In this document: positions 36,905 to 44,756 of the stretch, piece after piece | How positions within the stretch are numbered: the first letter of the stretch is position 1 | How the letters are laid out: each line of letters begins with the position of its first letter | NCBI RefSeq assembly: GCF_000144405.1 | Contig: NC_014371.1 | Span: 1,210,501 to 1,274,500 of the forward strand | DNA from: Prevotella melaninogenica ATCC 25845 | GTDB taxonomy: Bacteria > Bacteroidota > Bacteroidia > Bacteroidales > Bacteroidaceae | Length of the DNA: 64,000 nucleotides | Direction of reading: 5' to 3' | Position numbers and translations under genes: made by a program | The notes under the pieces: model-generated | Told to the model about the DNA's origin: nothing | Database searches by the model: none | Seen by the model: only the letters and a program-made list of their open reading frames with translations

Positions 36905-38128
36905 ATGACAACAACGATAGATAACGAACAAAAGACACTCAATGTCCCAAATCTAAGATTTCCGGAGTTTGAGGGAGAGTGGCAGGAGGAGCGTTTGTCC
37001 GATATTGCAGACATTTCTAAAGGTATAGGCATATCCAAAGACCAACTATCTGCTGACGGTGAACCATGTATTTTGTATGGTGAACTTTACACAAAGTACA
37101 AATCAGAGACAATAAAAGAAGTTATTAGCAAAACCAATATAGATAATACAAAATTGGTAAAGAGTAAGGCTAATGACGTTATAATTCCATGCTCTGGAGA
37201 GACAGCAGAGGAGATTGCAACTGCTCGTTGTGTCCTAAAAGATGATGTTCTTTTGGGTGGGGACTTGAACATTATACGCTTGCATGGATATGATGGCTCG
37301 TTTATGAGCTATCAGTTGAATGGTAAACGTAAGTATGACATAGCCAAAGTTGCGCAAGGGGTATCTGTTGTGCACCTTTATGGTGAACATCTGAAAAATA
37401 TCAAGACAATCAATCCAAGTTTGAATGAACAGAAGAAAATTGCAAATCTTTTGTCCCTTCTTGACGAGCGTATTTCTACCCAAAACAAAATCATTGACAA
37501 GTTAGAATCTTTAATTAAAGGAATTATGGTTGAACTGCAAAAGCAAGGACAAAATAAAGGCAATTGGAGAAATGTACTTCTTAGTAAAGTTCTCAAGGAA
37601 AGGGATGAACGTAACACTAACTTATATCAAGTTTTTTCTGTTTCTGTTAGTCAAGGTGTTATTAATCAAGTAGATTATCTTGGACGTTCATATGCAGCAA
37701 GAGACACATCAAAATATAATGTAGTACATTATGGTGACTTAGTTTATACAAAAAGTCCTACGGGAGCATATCCTTATGGTATAGTTAAACAAAACTTTAA
37801 CCAAGAAAATGTTGCAGTTTCACCACTATATGGTGTTTATATACCCAATAGTCTTTCTGTTGGAAGATATCTCCATGAATATTTTAGGAGTGAAATAAAT
37901 ACGCACAACTATTTGCATCCGCTGATTCAAAAAGGAGCAAAGAACACCATTAACATTACAAATCAACGATTCTTAGAAAATAGTGTCCCGATTCCTGTAT
38001 GTGCTAATGAACTATTGCTGATCTCAAAATTGTTACTTTCTTTTAATGACAAAATTAAATATCAGCAAAGCATACTACAACAATATCAGAAACAAAAACA
38101 ATACTTGCTCCGCCAGATGTTTATATAA
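36905..38128 (+). CDS. hsdS: Type I restriction enzyme, specificity subunit (expressed copy)
   Basis: The 407-residue protein has two target-recognition domains separated by a conserved helical spacer (EQKKIANLLSLLDERISTQNKIIDKLESLIKG, about 180-210), and a matching spacer at the C-terminus (LLRQMFI end). Each TRD reads half of a bipartite DNA site. The 5' segment NVPNLRFPEFEGEWQ, the central spacer and the last residues are each repeated, inverted, in the start-less hsdS at 38121-39347. This is the layout of an invertible specificity locus. The two genes meet tail to tail at a 16-bp palindrome (38117-38132). Confidence 0.93.
   Translation: MTTTIDNEQKTLNVPNLRFPEFEGEWQEERLSDIADISKGIGISKDQLSADGEPCILYGELYTKYKSETIKEVISKTNIDNTKLVKSKANDVIIPCSGETAEEIATARCVLKDDVLLGGDLNIIRLHGYDGSFMSYQLNGKRKYDIAKVAQGVSVVHLYGEHLKNIKTINPSLNEQKKIANLLSLLDERISTQNKIIDKLESLIKGIMVELQKQGQNKGNWRNVLLSKVLKERDERNTNLYQVFSVSVSQGVINQVDYLGRSYAARDTSKYNVVHYGDLVYTKSPTGAYPYGIVKQNFNQENVAVSPLYGVYIPNSLSVGRYLHEYFRSEINTHNYLHPLIQKGAKNTINITNQRFLENSVPIPVCANELLLISKLLLSFNDKIKYQQSILQQYQKQKQYLLRQMFI
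36941..36982 (+). repeat. hsdS 5' inverted repeat (expressed copy)
   Basis: These 42 bases (AATGTCCCAAATCTAAGA...) match the reverse complement of 39291-39332 with two mismatches. They are a candidate crossover site for swapping the first target-recognition domain. Confidence 0.9.
37481..37524 (+). repeat. hsdS central inverted repeat (expressed copy)
   Basis: 44 bases (CAAAACAAAATCATTGACAA...) are identical to the reverse complement of 38713-38756. They encode the spacer helix between the two recognition domains and are a candidate crossover site for swapping the second domain. Confidence 0.92.
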
Positions 38129-38132
38129 ACAT
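38117..38132. repeat. 16-bp palindrome at the hsdS/hsdS' junction
   Basis: ATGTTTATATAAACAT is perfectly palindromic and contains the shared stop codons of both hsdS frames. Confidence 0.85.
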
Positions 38133-38712
38133 TTGACGGAGAAGGTAATGGCGTAATTTTTTATATAGATTTAAATGCTCAAGTTCGTTTTGTGAACAAT
38201 TTTTTAGTCTTTGAATTTTCTGATAGAAAAAAGTTTGTTCTGATAATGATGGTATTCTTATTTTATATGACAAGAAATCTTCAGGCGAAACAGACATTCT
38301 TTCATATACTGTGCCTTGCTCAAACTTTCGTATTTTTTCTATAAAATTACGATTGGTAAGATATAGCTCAATAAATCCAATATTGACTTTTTTTGAAATC
38401 TCAAAAGTTACATATATTGGTGAAAATATTAAATCACCATATATATTTCTACAAATAACCCCGAACTTTAAGTTGGCTGGATTATAACAAATATCATCAA
38501 GATGAGTAATTTTATATTTCTTATTTTCTTCTTTTACAAGGAAATCTCTATTCCAACGTTCTGTTTTTGGGAAAAGTCCATCTTTTGAAAGTGTTCCATG
38601 AACAAACGTTCCATCTTTGCAACAATATTCATTTCTTTCTTTGAGGATATCTCTTAATCTTATACTTTTCATTTCCTGACTATGCGATAACTTCAAAAAA
38701 TAGTTGTTACAT

Positions 38713-38756
38713 ATTCCTTTAATTAAAGATTCTAACTTGTCAATGATTTTGTTTTG
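38713..38756 (-). repeat. hsdS central inverted repeat (silent copy)
   Basis: Reverse complement is identical to 37481-37524 over 44 bases. Confidence 0.92.
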
Positions 38757-39290
38757 AGTAGAGATGCGTTCGTCTATTAACCGAAGCAACGTGGCAATTT
38801 TCTTCTGTTCTCCTTTTGAAGGAATACCAATATAACATTCTGAAAAGTTCTTGCTGTTAATTGAATATATCTTTGTGCCCTGTGCAATTCTTCTAATCTG
38901 TTGATGAAATGCCGTAGAAGAAAAGGCATACCCTTTATATCCAACAATGGTTTTATGCTGGTTGTCTCTTCCATGAATAGTATGCAATCCACAAATCACA
39001 TCCTTGCCGTTAAGATTATAGAACTCAACAGCTTTAGCAACTTCGTTCGTATCTTCCGAAGCATCAGCAAAAGCAATATCCCCTTCTTGACAAAGCTCAT
39101 AGTTTTTGGGAGTGTTGCCACTCACAATATTAGGCAATTTGTCATTATCAAGGTCAACCATTGTTGGCAATCCTACATGTATCAAACCATAATGTAAATT
39201 CTGAATAGCATTCGTGCCATATTCTAATTTATCCCAACTAAGTGAGTTTGTTGAATAGAAGTCCAACAACTCCGAAACCTTACAGTTCTT

Positions 39291-39332
39291 CCACTCCCCC
39301 TCAAACTCCGGGAATCTTAGATTTGGGACATT
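39291..39332 (-). repeat. hsdS 5' inverted repeat (silent copy)
   Basis: Reverse complement matches 36941-36982 with two mismatches in 42 bases. Confidence 0.9.
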
Positions 39333-39385
39333 AGTTAATACGTTTCTCTAATTATTATGTACCTTTTCTATATTAAGGATTAAAT

Positions 39386-40312
39386 ATGAAAACAAAAACT
39401 ATTAGAGAAATTTCGTTGGCTTGGAAAAGAGACAAGCAACGCTACGTCAAGCAGTCTACATACGCTGCTTATGTGTTAGTTTTGGAAAATCACATACTTT
39501 CATCGTTTGGTGATTGTGACAGTCTTAGTGAAAAACTTGTACAAGAATTTGTGCTACAAAAACTTAATGCTGGTCTCAGCATTAAAACGGTGAAGGACAT
39601 TCTCATTGTGTTGAAAATGGTGATGAAGTTCGGAGTAAAGAACGGTTGGATGAACTATTGCGAATGGGACATCAAGTATCCAACTACAGTAATCAATAAA
39701 GAAATGGAGGTGCTGACAGTGACACACCACAAAAAGATTCTCGATTTCATCAAGCAGAACTTTACATTTCGCAACCTTGGCATCTACATTAGTCTAACCA
39801 CAGGCTTGCGGATTGGTGAGGTATGCGGCTTGAAATGGTCGGACATCAATACAGACAGCGGTATAATCACCGTAAACCGTACCATTGAGCGTATCTACAT
39901 CGTAGAAGGTGAGCGCAGGCACACAGAATTAGTCATCAACAGCCCAAAGACCAAGAACTCTTGCCGTGAGATACCAATGAACAAAGAACTCTTGGCTATG
40001 GTGAAACCACTGAAAAAGGTAGTAAATATTAATTTCTATGTGCTGACCAACGAAGAAAAACCTACTGAGCCACGAACCTATCGAAACTATTATCATCGGT
40101 TAATGAAGCATTTGGACATTCCTCGGCTGAAATATCACGGGCTGCGCCACAGTTTCGCCACACGCTGCATCGAAAGTAACTGTGAATATAAGACGGTTAG
40201 CGTGTTGCTCGGGCATGCGAACATCACTACAACTCTCAACCTCTATGTTCATCCCAATATGGAACAGAAGAAGCGGTGTATTACGCAGATGCTTAAATAC
40301 CTCAGGAAGTAA
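39386..40312 (+). CDS. Tyrosine recombinase, probable hsdS invertase
   Basis: The 308-residue protein has an N-terminal SAM-like DNA-binding domain and a C-terminal catalytic domain. The full active-site set is present: R142 (TGLRIGEV), H251 and R254 (HGLRHSFATR), H277 (LLGHAN) and nucleophile Y287 (LNLYVHP). It cleaves and rejoins DNA strands at short sites. It lies directly beside the silent hsdS cassette. Related recombinases in Bacteroides invert hsdS segments, so this is most probably its job. An alternative is integration of the island, but no att duplication is visible. Confidence 0.88.
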   Translation: MKTKTIREISLAWKRDKQRYVKQSTYAAYVLVLENHILSSFGDCDSLSEKLVQEFVLQKLNAGLSIKTVKDILIVLKMVMKFGVKNGWMNYCEWDIKYPTTVINKEMEVLTVTHHKKILDFIKQNFTFRNLGIYISLTTGLRIGEVCGLKWSDINTDSGIITVNRTIERIYIVEGERRHTELVINSPKTKNSCREIPMNKELLAMVKPLKKVVNINFYVLTNEEKPTEPRTYRNYYHRLMKHLDIPRLKYHGLRHSFATRCIESNCEYKTVSVLLGHANITTTLNLYVHPNMEQKKRCITQMLKYLRK

Positions 40313-40347
40313 TTCTATTCTACATTTTTTGCGATAGTCAATTGTCA

Positions 40348-40380
40348 AACTCACCGTCAGCTCTTGAAAGACGGTGAGTT
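40348..40380 (+). terminator. Intrinsic terminator after the recombinase
   Basis: AACTCACCGTC (40348-40358) pairs with GACGGTGAGTT (40370-40380) and is followed by CTTTT. Confidence 0.75.
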
Positions 40381-40621
40381 CTTTTGTCAGACGTATTAGT
40401 TCATGCAACAACACCTTTACGCTTTTATCAGCCGTATAAACTCAAATCGGTCATTAGACCACAATGTTTCAGGAATTCTTTTTTGGGGCTTCAGAATTTT
40501 GGAAGTCCCCCCTCACCTTACTAACGCTCCGCACTCTAAGTGCGAAGGCTTAGCACCACATGTGCAGAGGACCTATAACATTAAAAGAATAGGAAAAACC
40601 TCAGCAAACGTATGGTGAATA

Positions 40622-41650
40622 GTGCGACATATAGGGAGAAAAAACTGAATGTAAAGCATTCGTGAGAGTCGACAAAAAAGGAACATATTTGGCACTTATA
40701 GATTAAATAGGTGGAAACAGACTGTCGAAAGTTCTGCTATAAATCAAAAATACGCTGCTTGGCGAGCATAAAGCGACAAAAAGGGAATATTTTTTTAAGA
40801 CGCAATAAAACAGTATAACTCACTGATTATCATCATAAGTACGAATATTGATAAAAGTAAAGTGCGACAAAAAAGTGACAAGTTTTTGTACTTTTCTAAC
40901 GTAAAAGAGAAAGGGAATATCCATAACTTACTTAATATCAATGCTTTATCAAATAAATAGAGTAGGGTAGTGTCGAAAATAGCTTCCCTATTTGTCTCCG
41001 CTATCTTTAAACGATAAAACAGCGTTTTGCGAATGATTAAGAACGAAAAAGGGCTTAGGTGCGACAAAAAAGGAGGAAAAACTCTCATGCCAAAACCTAT
41101 AAAAAGTATGTCGACAAAGTCATGAAAAGGAGAAAACTCAATGCGAATAACCTTCCTAAAATGTGAACATAAAAACCGAAAAGTTTGAACAATGAAAAGA
41201 AGAAATAATCCTTCTAAATTCGATACGAATACCGACAAGCTGATGACAAAGAAAAACATACAAACGTTCTGGCGCATCACCGCCCTTTAATCATTGAACA
41301 CAAGGAAGTAAAGAATAGCCTCTAAGATGATTAAAAGTCGATAATATACTGATACACAAATATATAAAAACATATTTGAAGATAATAAGGATTCTGTATA
41401 ACCGCCTAAAAAACAACCGAATAAAGCAAAGATCAACGGTAATAAAAATAAGAAAACGAAACAAAACCTACTACCAAACCGACATGAATCTCACCAAAAT
41501 TTCCTACCCGAAACCACCGACTAAAAACCCACAAAACCATGAAACGGAAATGAAAACCCGACTCAAAACACTCGTCCTACAAGCCTACAGCAAAACAGAA
41601 AACGCCTGCACCGCTCCTAAAACGTATGTGCGACAAAAAGGGAGGTTGCG
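40622..41650 (+). repeat. Dispersed (G)TGCGACAAAAAGGGA motif cluster in a gene-free tract
   Basis: Versions of TGCGACAAAAAGGGA, or the shorter GTCGACAAA form, occur at about 40622, 40667, 40771, 40862, 41059, 41110, 41231 and 41628, nearly all on the plus strand. The open frames here (40795-41280 minus and 41376-41732 plus) are biased in composition and read through the motifs, so I treat the tract as non-coding. Confidence 0.75.
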
Positions 41651-41812
41651 CCCAAAAACTTTGTTTAAAGTCTTCTTCCCCCAGCGAAAAAGTATATATT
41701 TTCTCAAAACAAAACACCTCTTCTTAACTTAGAATATCGTTATATATTCTTTATTAGATATTAGTAGAGGCCCTCAAAGCCATTGAACCTTAAATAGTTA
41801 CACGACTAATCG

Positions 41813-41954
41813 ACGACAAATTAGTAACTTAGCGGCGACAGATTAGTAAGTAGGTTGCGACAAATTAGTAACTATGGTGCGACACTTTAGTAGCTATTGG
41901 GGTGGGGTAGTCGACAAGTTAGGAGGTTAGGTGCGACGAATAGGGAAAGAATAA
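41813..41954 (+). repeat. Six iteron-like direct repeats, mostly 22 bp apart
   Basis: Units starting GCGACAAATTAGTAAC begin at 41813, 41835, 41857, 41879, 41911 and 41933. The spacings are 22, 22, 22, 32 and 22 bases. The first four units share CGACA..TTAGTA; the last two shade into the CGACAA..TAGGGA form. Two-turn spacing on one face of the helix is characteristic of initiator-binding iterons. One more GCGACAAATTAGTAAC-type copy is near 42180, and another is at 58195. Confidence 0.85.
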
Positions 41955-42239
41955 GGCTTCGTTATGAAAAATATAAACAAATTCTCTCTTTTTATAACGA
42001 ATATTCCTTTCTTTCACTTCTTTTCCAGTGCTTCTTCCATAAATAAACTTGTGATTTTCTGAATTTGGTCTTCTTTATTTTATCTTATAAACTATTGTAT
42101 TTTTGATAGTTACGAATTCTTCTCTAAACGTTCGAGACAAAAAGGGAAGATATCGCCCAATCTTCTGTTTACTATTTCTCGACAAATTAGTAAGTTCGTA
42201 AAAATACTTTACATAAAAGACCCTTTAAACCAGACATAA

Positions 42240-42430
42240 TGAACGGAAGACATAATGGACAGAGTATGTAAAAGACAAAGTAACAGGGGAACAGAAGCCA
42301 TAATGACATAATGGACAGAAGCCAAAATGACAGACAGAATGAACAGAAGTTATAATGACAGACAGAATGCCGCAGAAGCCATAATGACATAATGGACAGA
42401 AGTCATAATGACATAAGTAAAAAGACATAG
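42240..42430 (+). repeat. GACAGA/ATAATGACATAATGG repeat block
   Basis: CAGAAGCCATAATGACATAA occurs at 42292 and 42373 (81 bases apart), with many partial GACAGAATGA units between. The same word set appears at 22853-22940 and 46960-47000. Frames on the minus strand (MSLWLLRHSVCHYNF and similar) are translations of the repeat and not genes. Confidence 0.75.
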
Positions 42431-42433
42431 AAG

Positions 42434-42479
42434 TGCCCCTCCCCCGTAGGGAGGGGAGTGAACACCGAGATACCCTTTA
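42434..42479 (-). repeat. GC-rich palindromic repeat with GGGTATCTCG leader (reverse)
   Basis: Reverse orientation of the composite found at 18427, 58836 and 60519. Confidence 0.75.
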
Positions 42480-42482
42480 GGC

Positions 42483-42606
42483 TGTGGCAAGAAATAGTAA
42501 ACGGAAGCTAATAAGCCTTCTTTGCCTTAAAAAAACTCTTAGATTGTGGCAAGAAATAGTAAACGGAAACTAACAAATCCTCTTTGTCTTAAAAGCCTTC
42601 TTAAGC
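42483..42606 (+). repeat. 62-bp tandem duplication
   Basis: TGTGGCAAGAAATAGTAAAC begins at 42483 and 42545, and similarity continues through CCT(T/C)CTTTG(C/T)CTTAAAA. It lies upstream of the McrB-like gene. Confidence 0.8.
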
Positions 42607-42659
42607 TTATAAGGCTTATTAGCACTATTCTTCCAATATAATATCCCAAGCTTTGTTTT

Positions 42660-42691
42660 TTTGTCATTCTGTCTGAAAATGATTACCTTTG
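42660..42691 (+). promoter_or_regulatory. Promoter of the McrBC/LlaJI-like pair
   Basis: TTTG (42660-42663), a 20-base spacer and TACCTTTG (42684-42691) match the consensus. The leader to the ATG at 42885 would be about 185 bases. Confidence 0.6.
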
Positions 42692-42884
42692 CAGTGAGTA
42701 TGTATAACACTGTTTTGTACTAAATGAGGCGAGAGCTATAACCAACAATCACTGCGGTAGATGGTAATAGAATAAGGCTCTTGAAAGCACTCAAAACGCA
42801 TAGAAATACTTAGTTATATTGCTCATAACTATTACCGATATATTGGATATAACTAAATCATATTAGGCTAAATGAATATAAATT

Positions 42885-44747
42885 ATGGGGTTGAATAACA
42901 GATTACAGATAGGGGATGTATCAAACAATGGTCAGGTAGAGATTGTTGATGAGGACAGATTATGTTATTTGGTAAGGTCAACAAGTAAAGGTGCTACAGG
43001 TTTACGTACAATCTCAAAGAGTCTGTTGGAAGAATATGTAAACTATTGGAGTGAGCATTCTGATGCTACATCTGAATCTGCAAGGCAAGCATTGTCTGGA
43101 ACCAGTGAGATAGATAAGTATGAGTATGGTTATACGTCCACACTGTCGGTAATGGCTCAAATGGTTCTTCAATCAACTCACAAAGTAAAGAATAACGTAA
43201 GCAGTCTCCCCCGCCAGCAAATCTTCTACGGTGCACCAGGCACTGGTAAGTCATTTACAATCAATCAGGAGATAAAGGGGGAGGACGTAATTCGTACTAC
43301 GTTCCATCCTGATAGTGACTATTCGTCTTTTGTGGGAGCGTATAAGCCGACGACACGAGAGATAACGATGCGTGACTTGTCGGGACATCCTGTTGTTGAG
43401 CATGGGCAGACACTGACGGAGGAGAAGATTGTCTATGAGTTTGTACCGCAGGCTTTTCTACAAGCATATATTGGAGCATGGGAGAAGTATGCTGCGTGTG
43501 ATGAAGGCAATCCACATCGACAGTTCTTAGTGATAGAAGAGATTAATCGAGGTAACTGTGCACAGATCTTTGGTGATTTATTCCAGCTCTTAGACCGCAA
43601 CCATAGCGGTTTCTCTGACTATCCTGTGAAGGCAGATACCGATATGAAACGTTATGTGGCTAAAGCACTAAAGGGATTGACTATTCCTCAGGCAGGTGCC
43701 ATCAATAGCCTTTATGGTGGTCGTGATGTAGTGAGCGAGGTGTTGGAGGGTAATATTCTCCTACTGCCAAGTAATCTGTTTATTTGGGCAACGATGAACA
43801 CCAGCGACCAGAGTCTGTTCCCTATAGACTCAGCTTTTAAGCGTCGTTGGGATTGGAGCTATATGCCAATATCGGATGCAAAGAAAGGTTATGTCATTGA
43901 TGTTGCGGGCAGTCAATATGACTGGTGGCAGTTCTTAGAGGAGATAAACGAGAAGATAGAGAACACGACCAATTCGGAGGATAAGAAGTTGGGCTATTTC
44001 TTTTGTAAGGCACATGGAGGCGTTATTAGCGCAGAGACATTTGTGGGTAAGGTTGTCTTCTACCTTTGGAATGATGTATTTAAGGACTTCGATTTAGTAG
44101 GTCCTATCTTTGATGATACAGTTGAAGGTGGAAGACTAACGTTTGCAAAGTTCTATACTGAGGGCGAAATGAAGACCAAGGTAAGGGCGGAGAAAGTGGC
44201 ACAGTTCCTTGGTAACTTAGGCTTAACACCACTTGAGGAAAGCGAAGAGGAATACAACGGACAGGCTGAGAGTACAGATGACTCTGAGAATCCAAGGGCG
44301 ACATGGTCGGTGACAGAACGAAAGCGTTATGATTTTTGGCAGGCATTCTTAGCCTATGCACAAAAGAATGACGAGTTTAAGACTTACTTTGGAGGAACCA
44401 AGAAGGCTGGTAAGGATCATTGGAAGAATTTCTATGTATCTGGTGCCGATTTCTATATGTCTGTAGTTCTGAAACTTTGGGAGCGTGCTATTGCACTGCA
44501 AGTATATTTCGATAGAACCACAGATACCTATTATCATCTTGCTACGCAGAAAAAAGAGATTGAAGCAGAGATGGATACAACGTATGAGTGGCGTGAGAAT
44601 CCAGAAAAGAAATCAAGTACGATTGTAGAGCGGATAGACGATATAGATTTTGAGGATAAAGAACATTGGACTACTATTTTCGATCTTATTATTACACGAA
44701 CACTTCGTATGCGTGAGGTCTTTGTTAAGTATTCAAAGCAGCAGTAG
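42885..44747 (+). CDS. McrB-like AAA+ GTPase/ATPase restriction subunit
   Basis: The 620-residue protein has an N-terminal domain of about 110 residues, presumably DNA-binding. The McrB motor carries FYGAPGTGKSFT (Walker A, about 114-125), TTFHPDSDYSSFVGAYKP, FLVIEEINRGNCAQIFGDLFQLLDR (Walker B) and the guanine-selecting MNTSDQSLFPIDSAFKRRWDW. McrB hexamers translocate DNA and activate the McrC-type nuclease. The C-terminal extension of about 200 residues (RATWSVTERKRYDFWQAFLAYAQ...) looks like a DUF4268-style domain. The next gene starts 9 bases later. Confidence 0.9.
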   Translation: MGLNNRLQIGDVSNNGQVEIVDEDRLCYLVRSTSKGATGLRTISKSLLEEYVNYWSEHSDATSESARQALSGTSEIDKYEYGYTSTLSVMAQMVLQSTHKVKNNVSSLPRQQIFYGAPGTGKSFTINQEIKGEDVIRTTFHPDSDYSSFVGAYKPTTREITMRDLSGHPVVEHGQTLTEEKIVYEFVPQAFLQAYIGAWEKYAACDEGNPHRQFLVIEEINRGNCAQIFGDLFQLLDRNHSGFSDYPVKADTDMKRYVAKALKGLTIPQAGAINSLYGGRDVVSEVLEGNILLLPSNLFIWATMNTSDQSLFPIDSAFKRRWDWSYMPISDAKKGYVIDVAGSQYDWWQFLEEINEKIENTTNSEDKKLGYFFCKAHGGVISAETFVGKVVFYLWNDVFKDFDLVGPIFDDTVEGGRLTFAKFYTEGEMKTKVRAEKVAQFLGNLGLTPLEESEEEYNGQAESTDDSENPRATWSVTERKRYDFWQAFLAYAQKNDEFKTYFGGTKKAGKDHWKNFYVSGADFYMSVVLKLWERAIALQVYFDRTTDTYYHLATQKKEIEAEMDTTYEWRENPEKKSSTIVERIDDIDFEDKEHWTTIFDLIITRTLRMREVFVKYSKQQ

Positions 44748-44756
44748 ACACTCGTT

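Larger units (their letters stand above)
38121..39347 (-). pseudogene. hsdS': Silent, start-less hsdS cassette in inverted orientation
   Basis: On the minus strand an open frame of about 409 codons runs from just after a TAG (39348-39350) to the palindromic junction. It encodes NVPNLRFPEFEGEWKN, a first recognition domain, the spacer DERISTQNKIIDKLESLIKG, a second domain and LLRQMFI. Both recognition domains differ completely from the expressed hsdS, while the flanking and spacer segments match. There is no ATG at the beginning and no promoter-like element, so it is a storage copy. An in-frame TTG near 39269 would give only a truncated protein. It is not decayed: no internal stop or frameshift is present. 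Confidence 0.88.

Noticed and set aside
36941-39332. Tandem duplication of two functional hsdS genes
   Set aside because: The second copy is inverted, lacks a start codon and has a stop just upstream. A silent cassette for inversion is the better reading.
40795-41280. Phe/Leu-rich membrane-like protein on the minus strand
   Set aside because: It is the complement of the A-rich iteron tract, with no domain, no promoter and motifs crossing it.
41376-41732. Basic 118-residue plus-strand protein
   Set aside because: Composition is only that of A-rich DNA, and the frame reads straight through the TGCGACAAAAAGGGA motif.
41813-41954. CRISPR array
   Set aside because: Repeats are contiguous 22-bp units with no unique spacers and no cas genes nearby. 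They fit iterons better.
42187-42428. Small Cys/Leu-rich proteins on the minus strand
   Set aside because: They are translations of the GACAGA/ATAATGACATAATGG repeat in two frames, with periodic peptide sequence and no start context.
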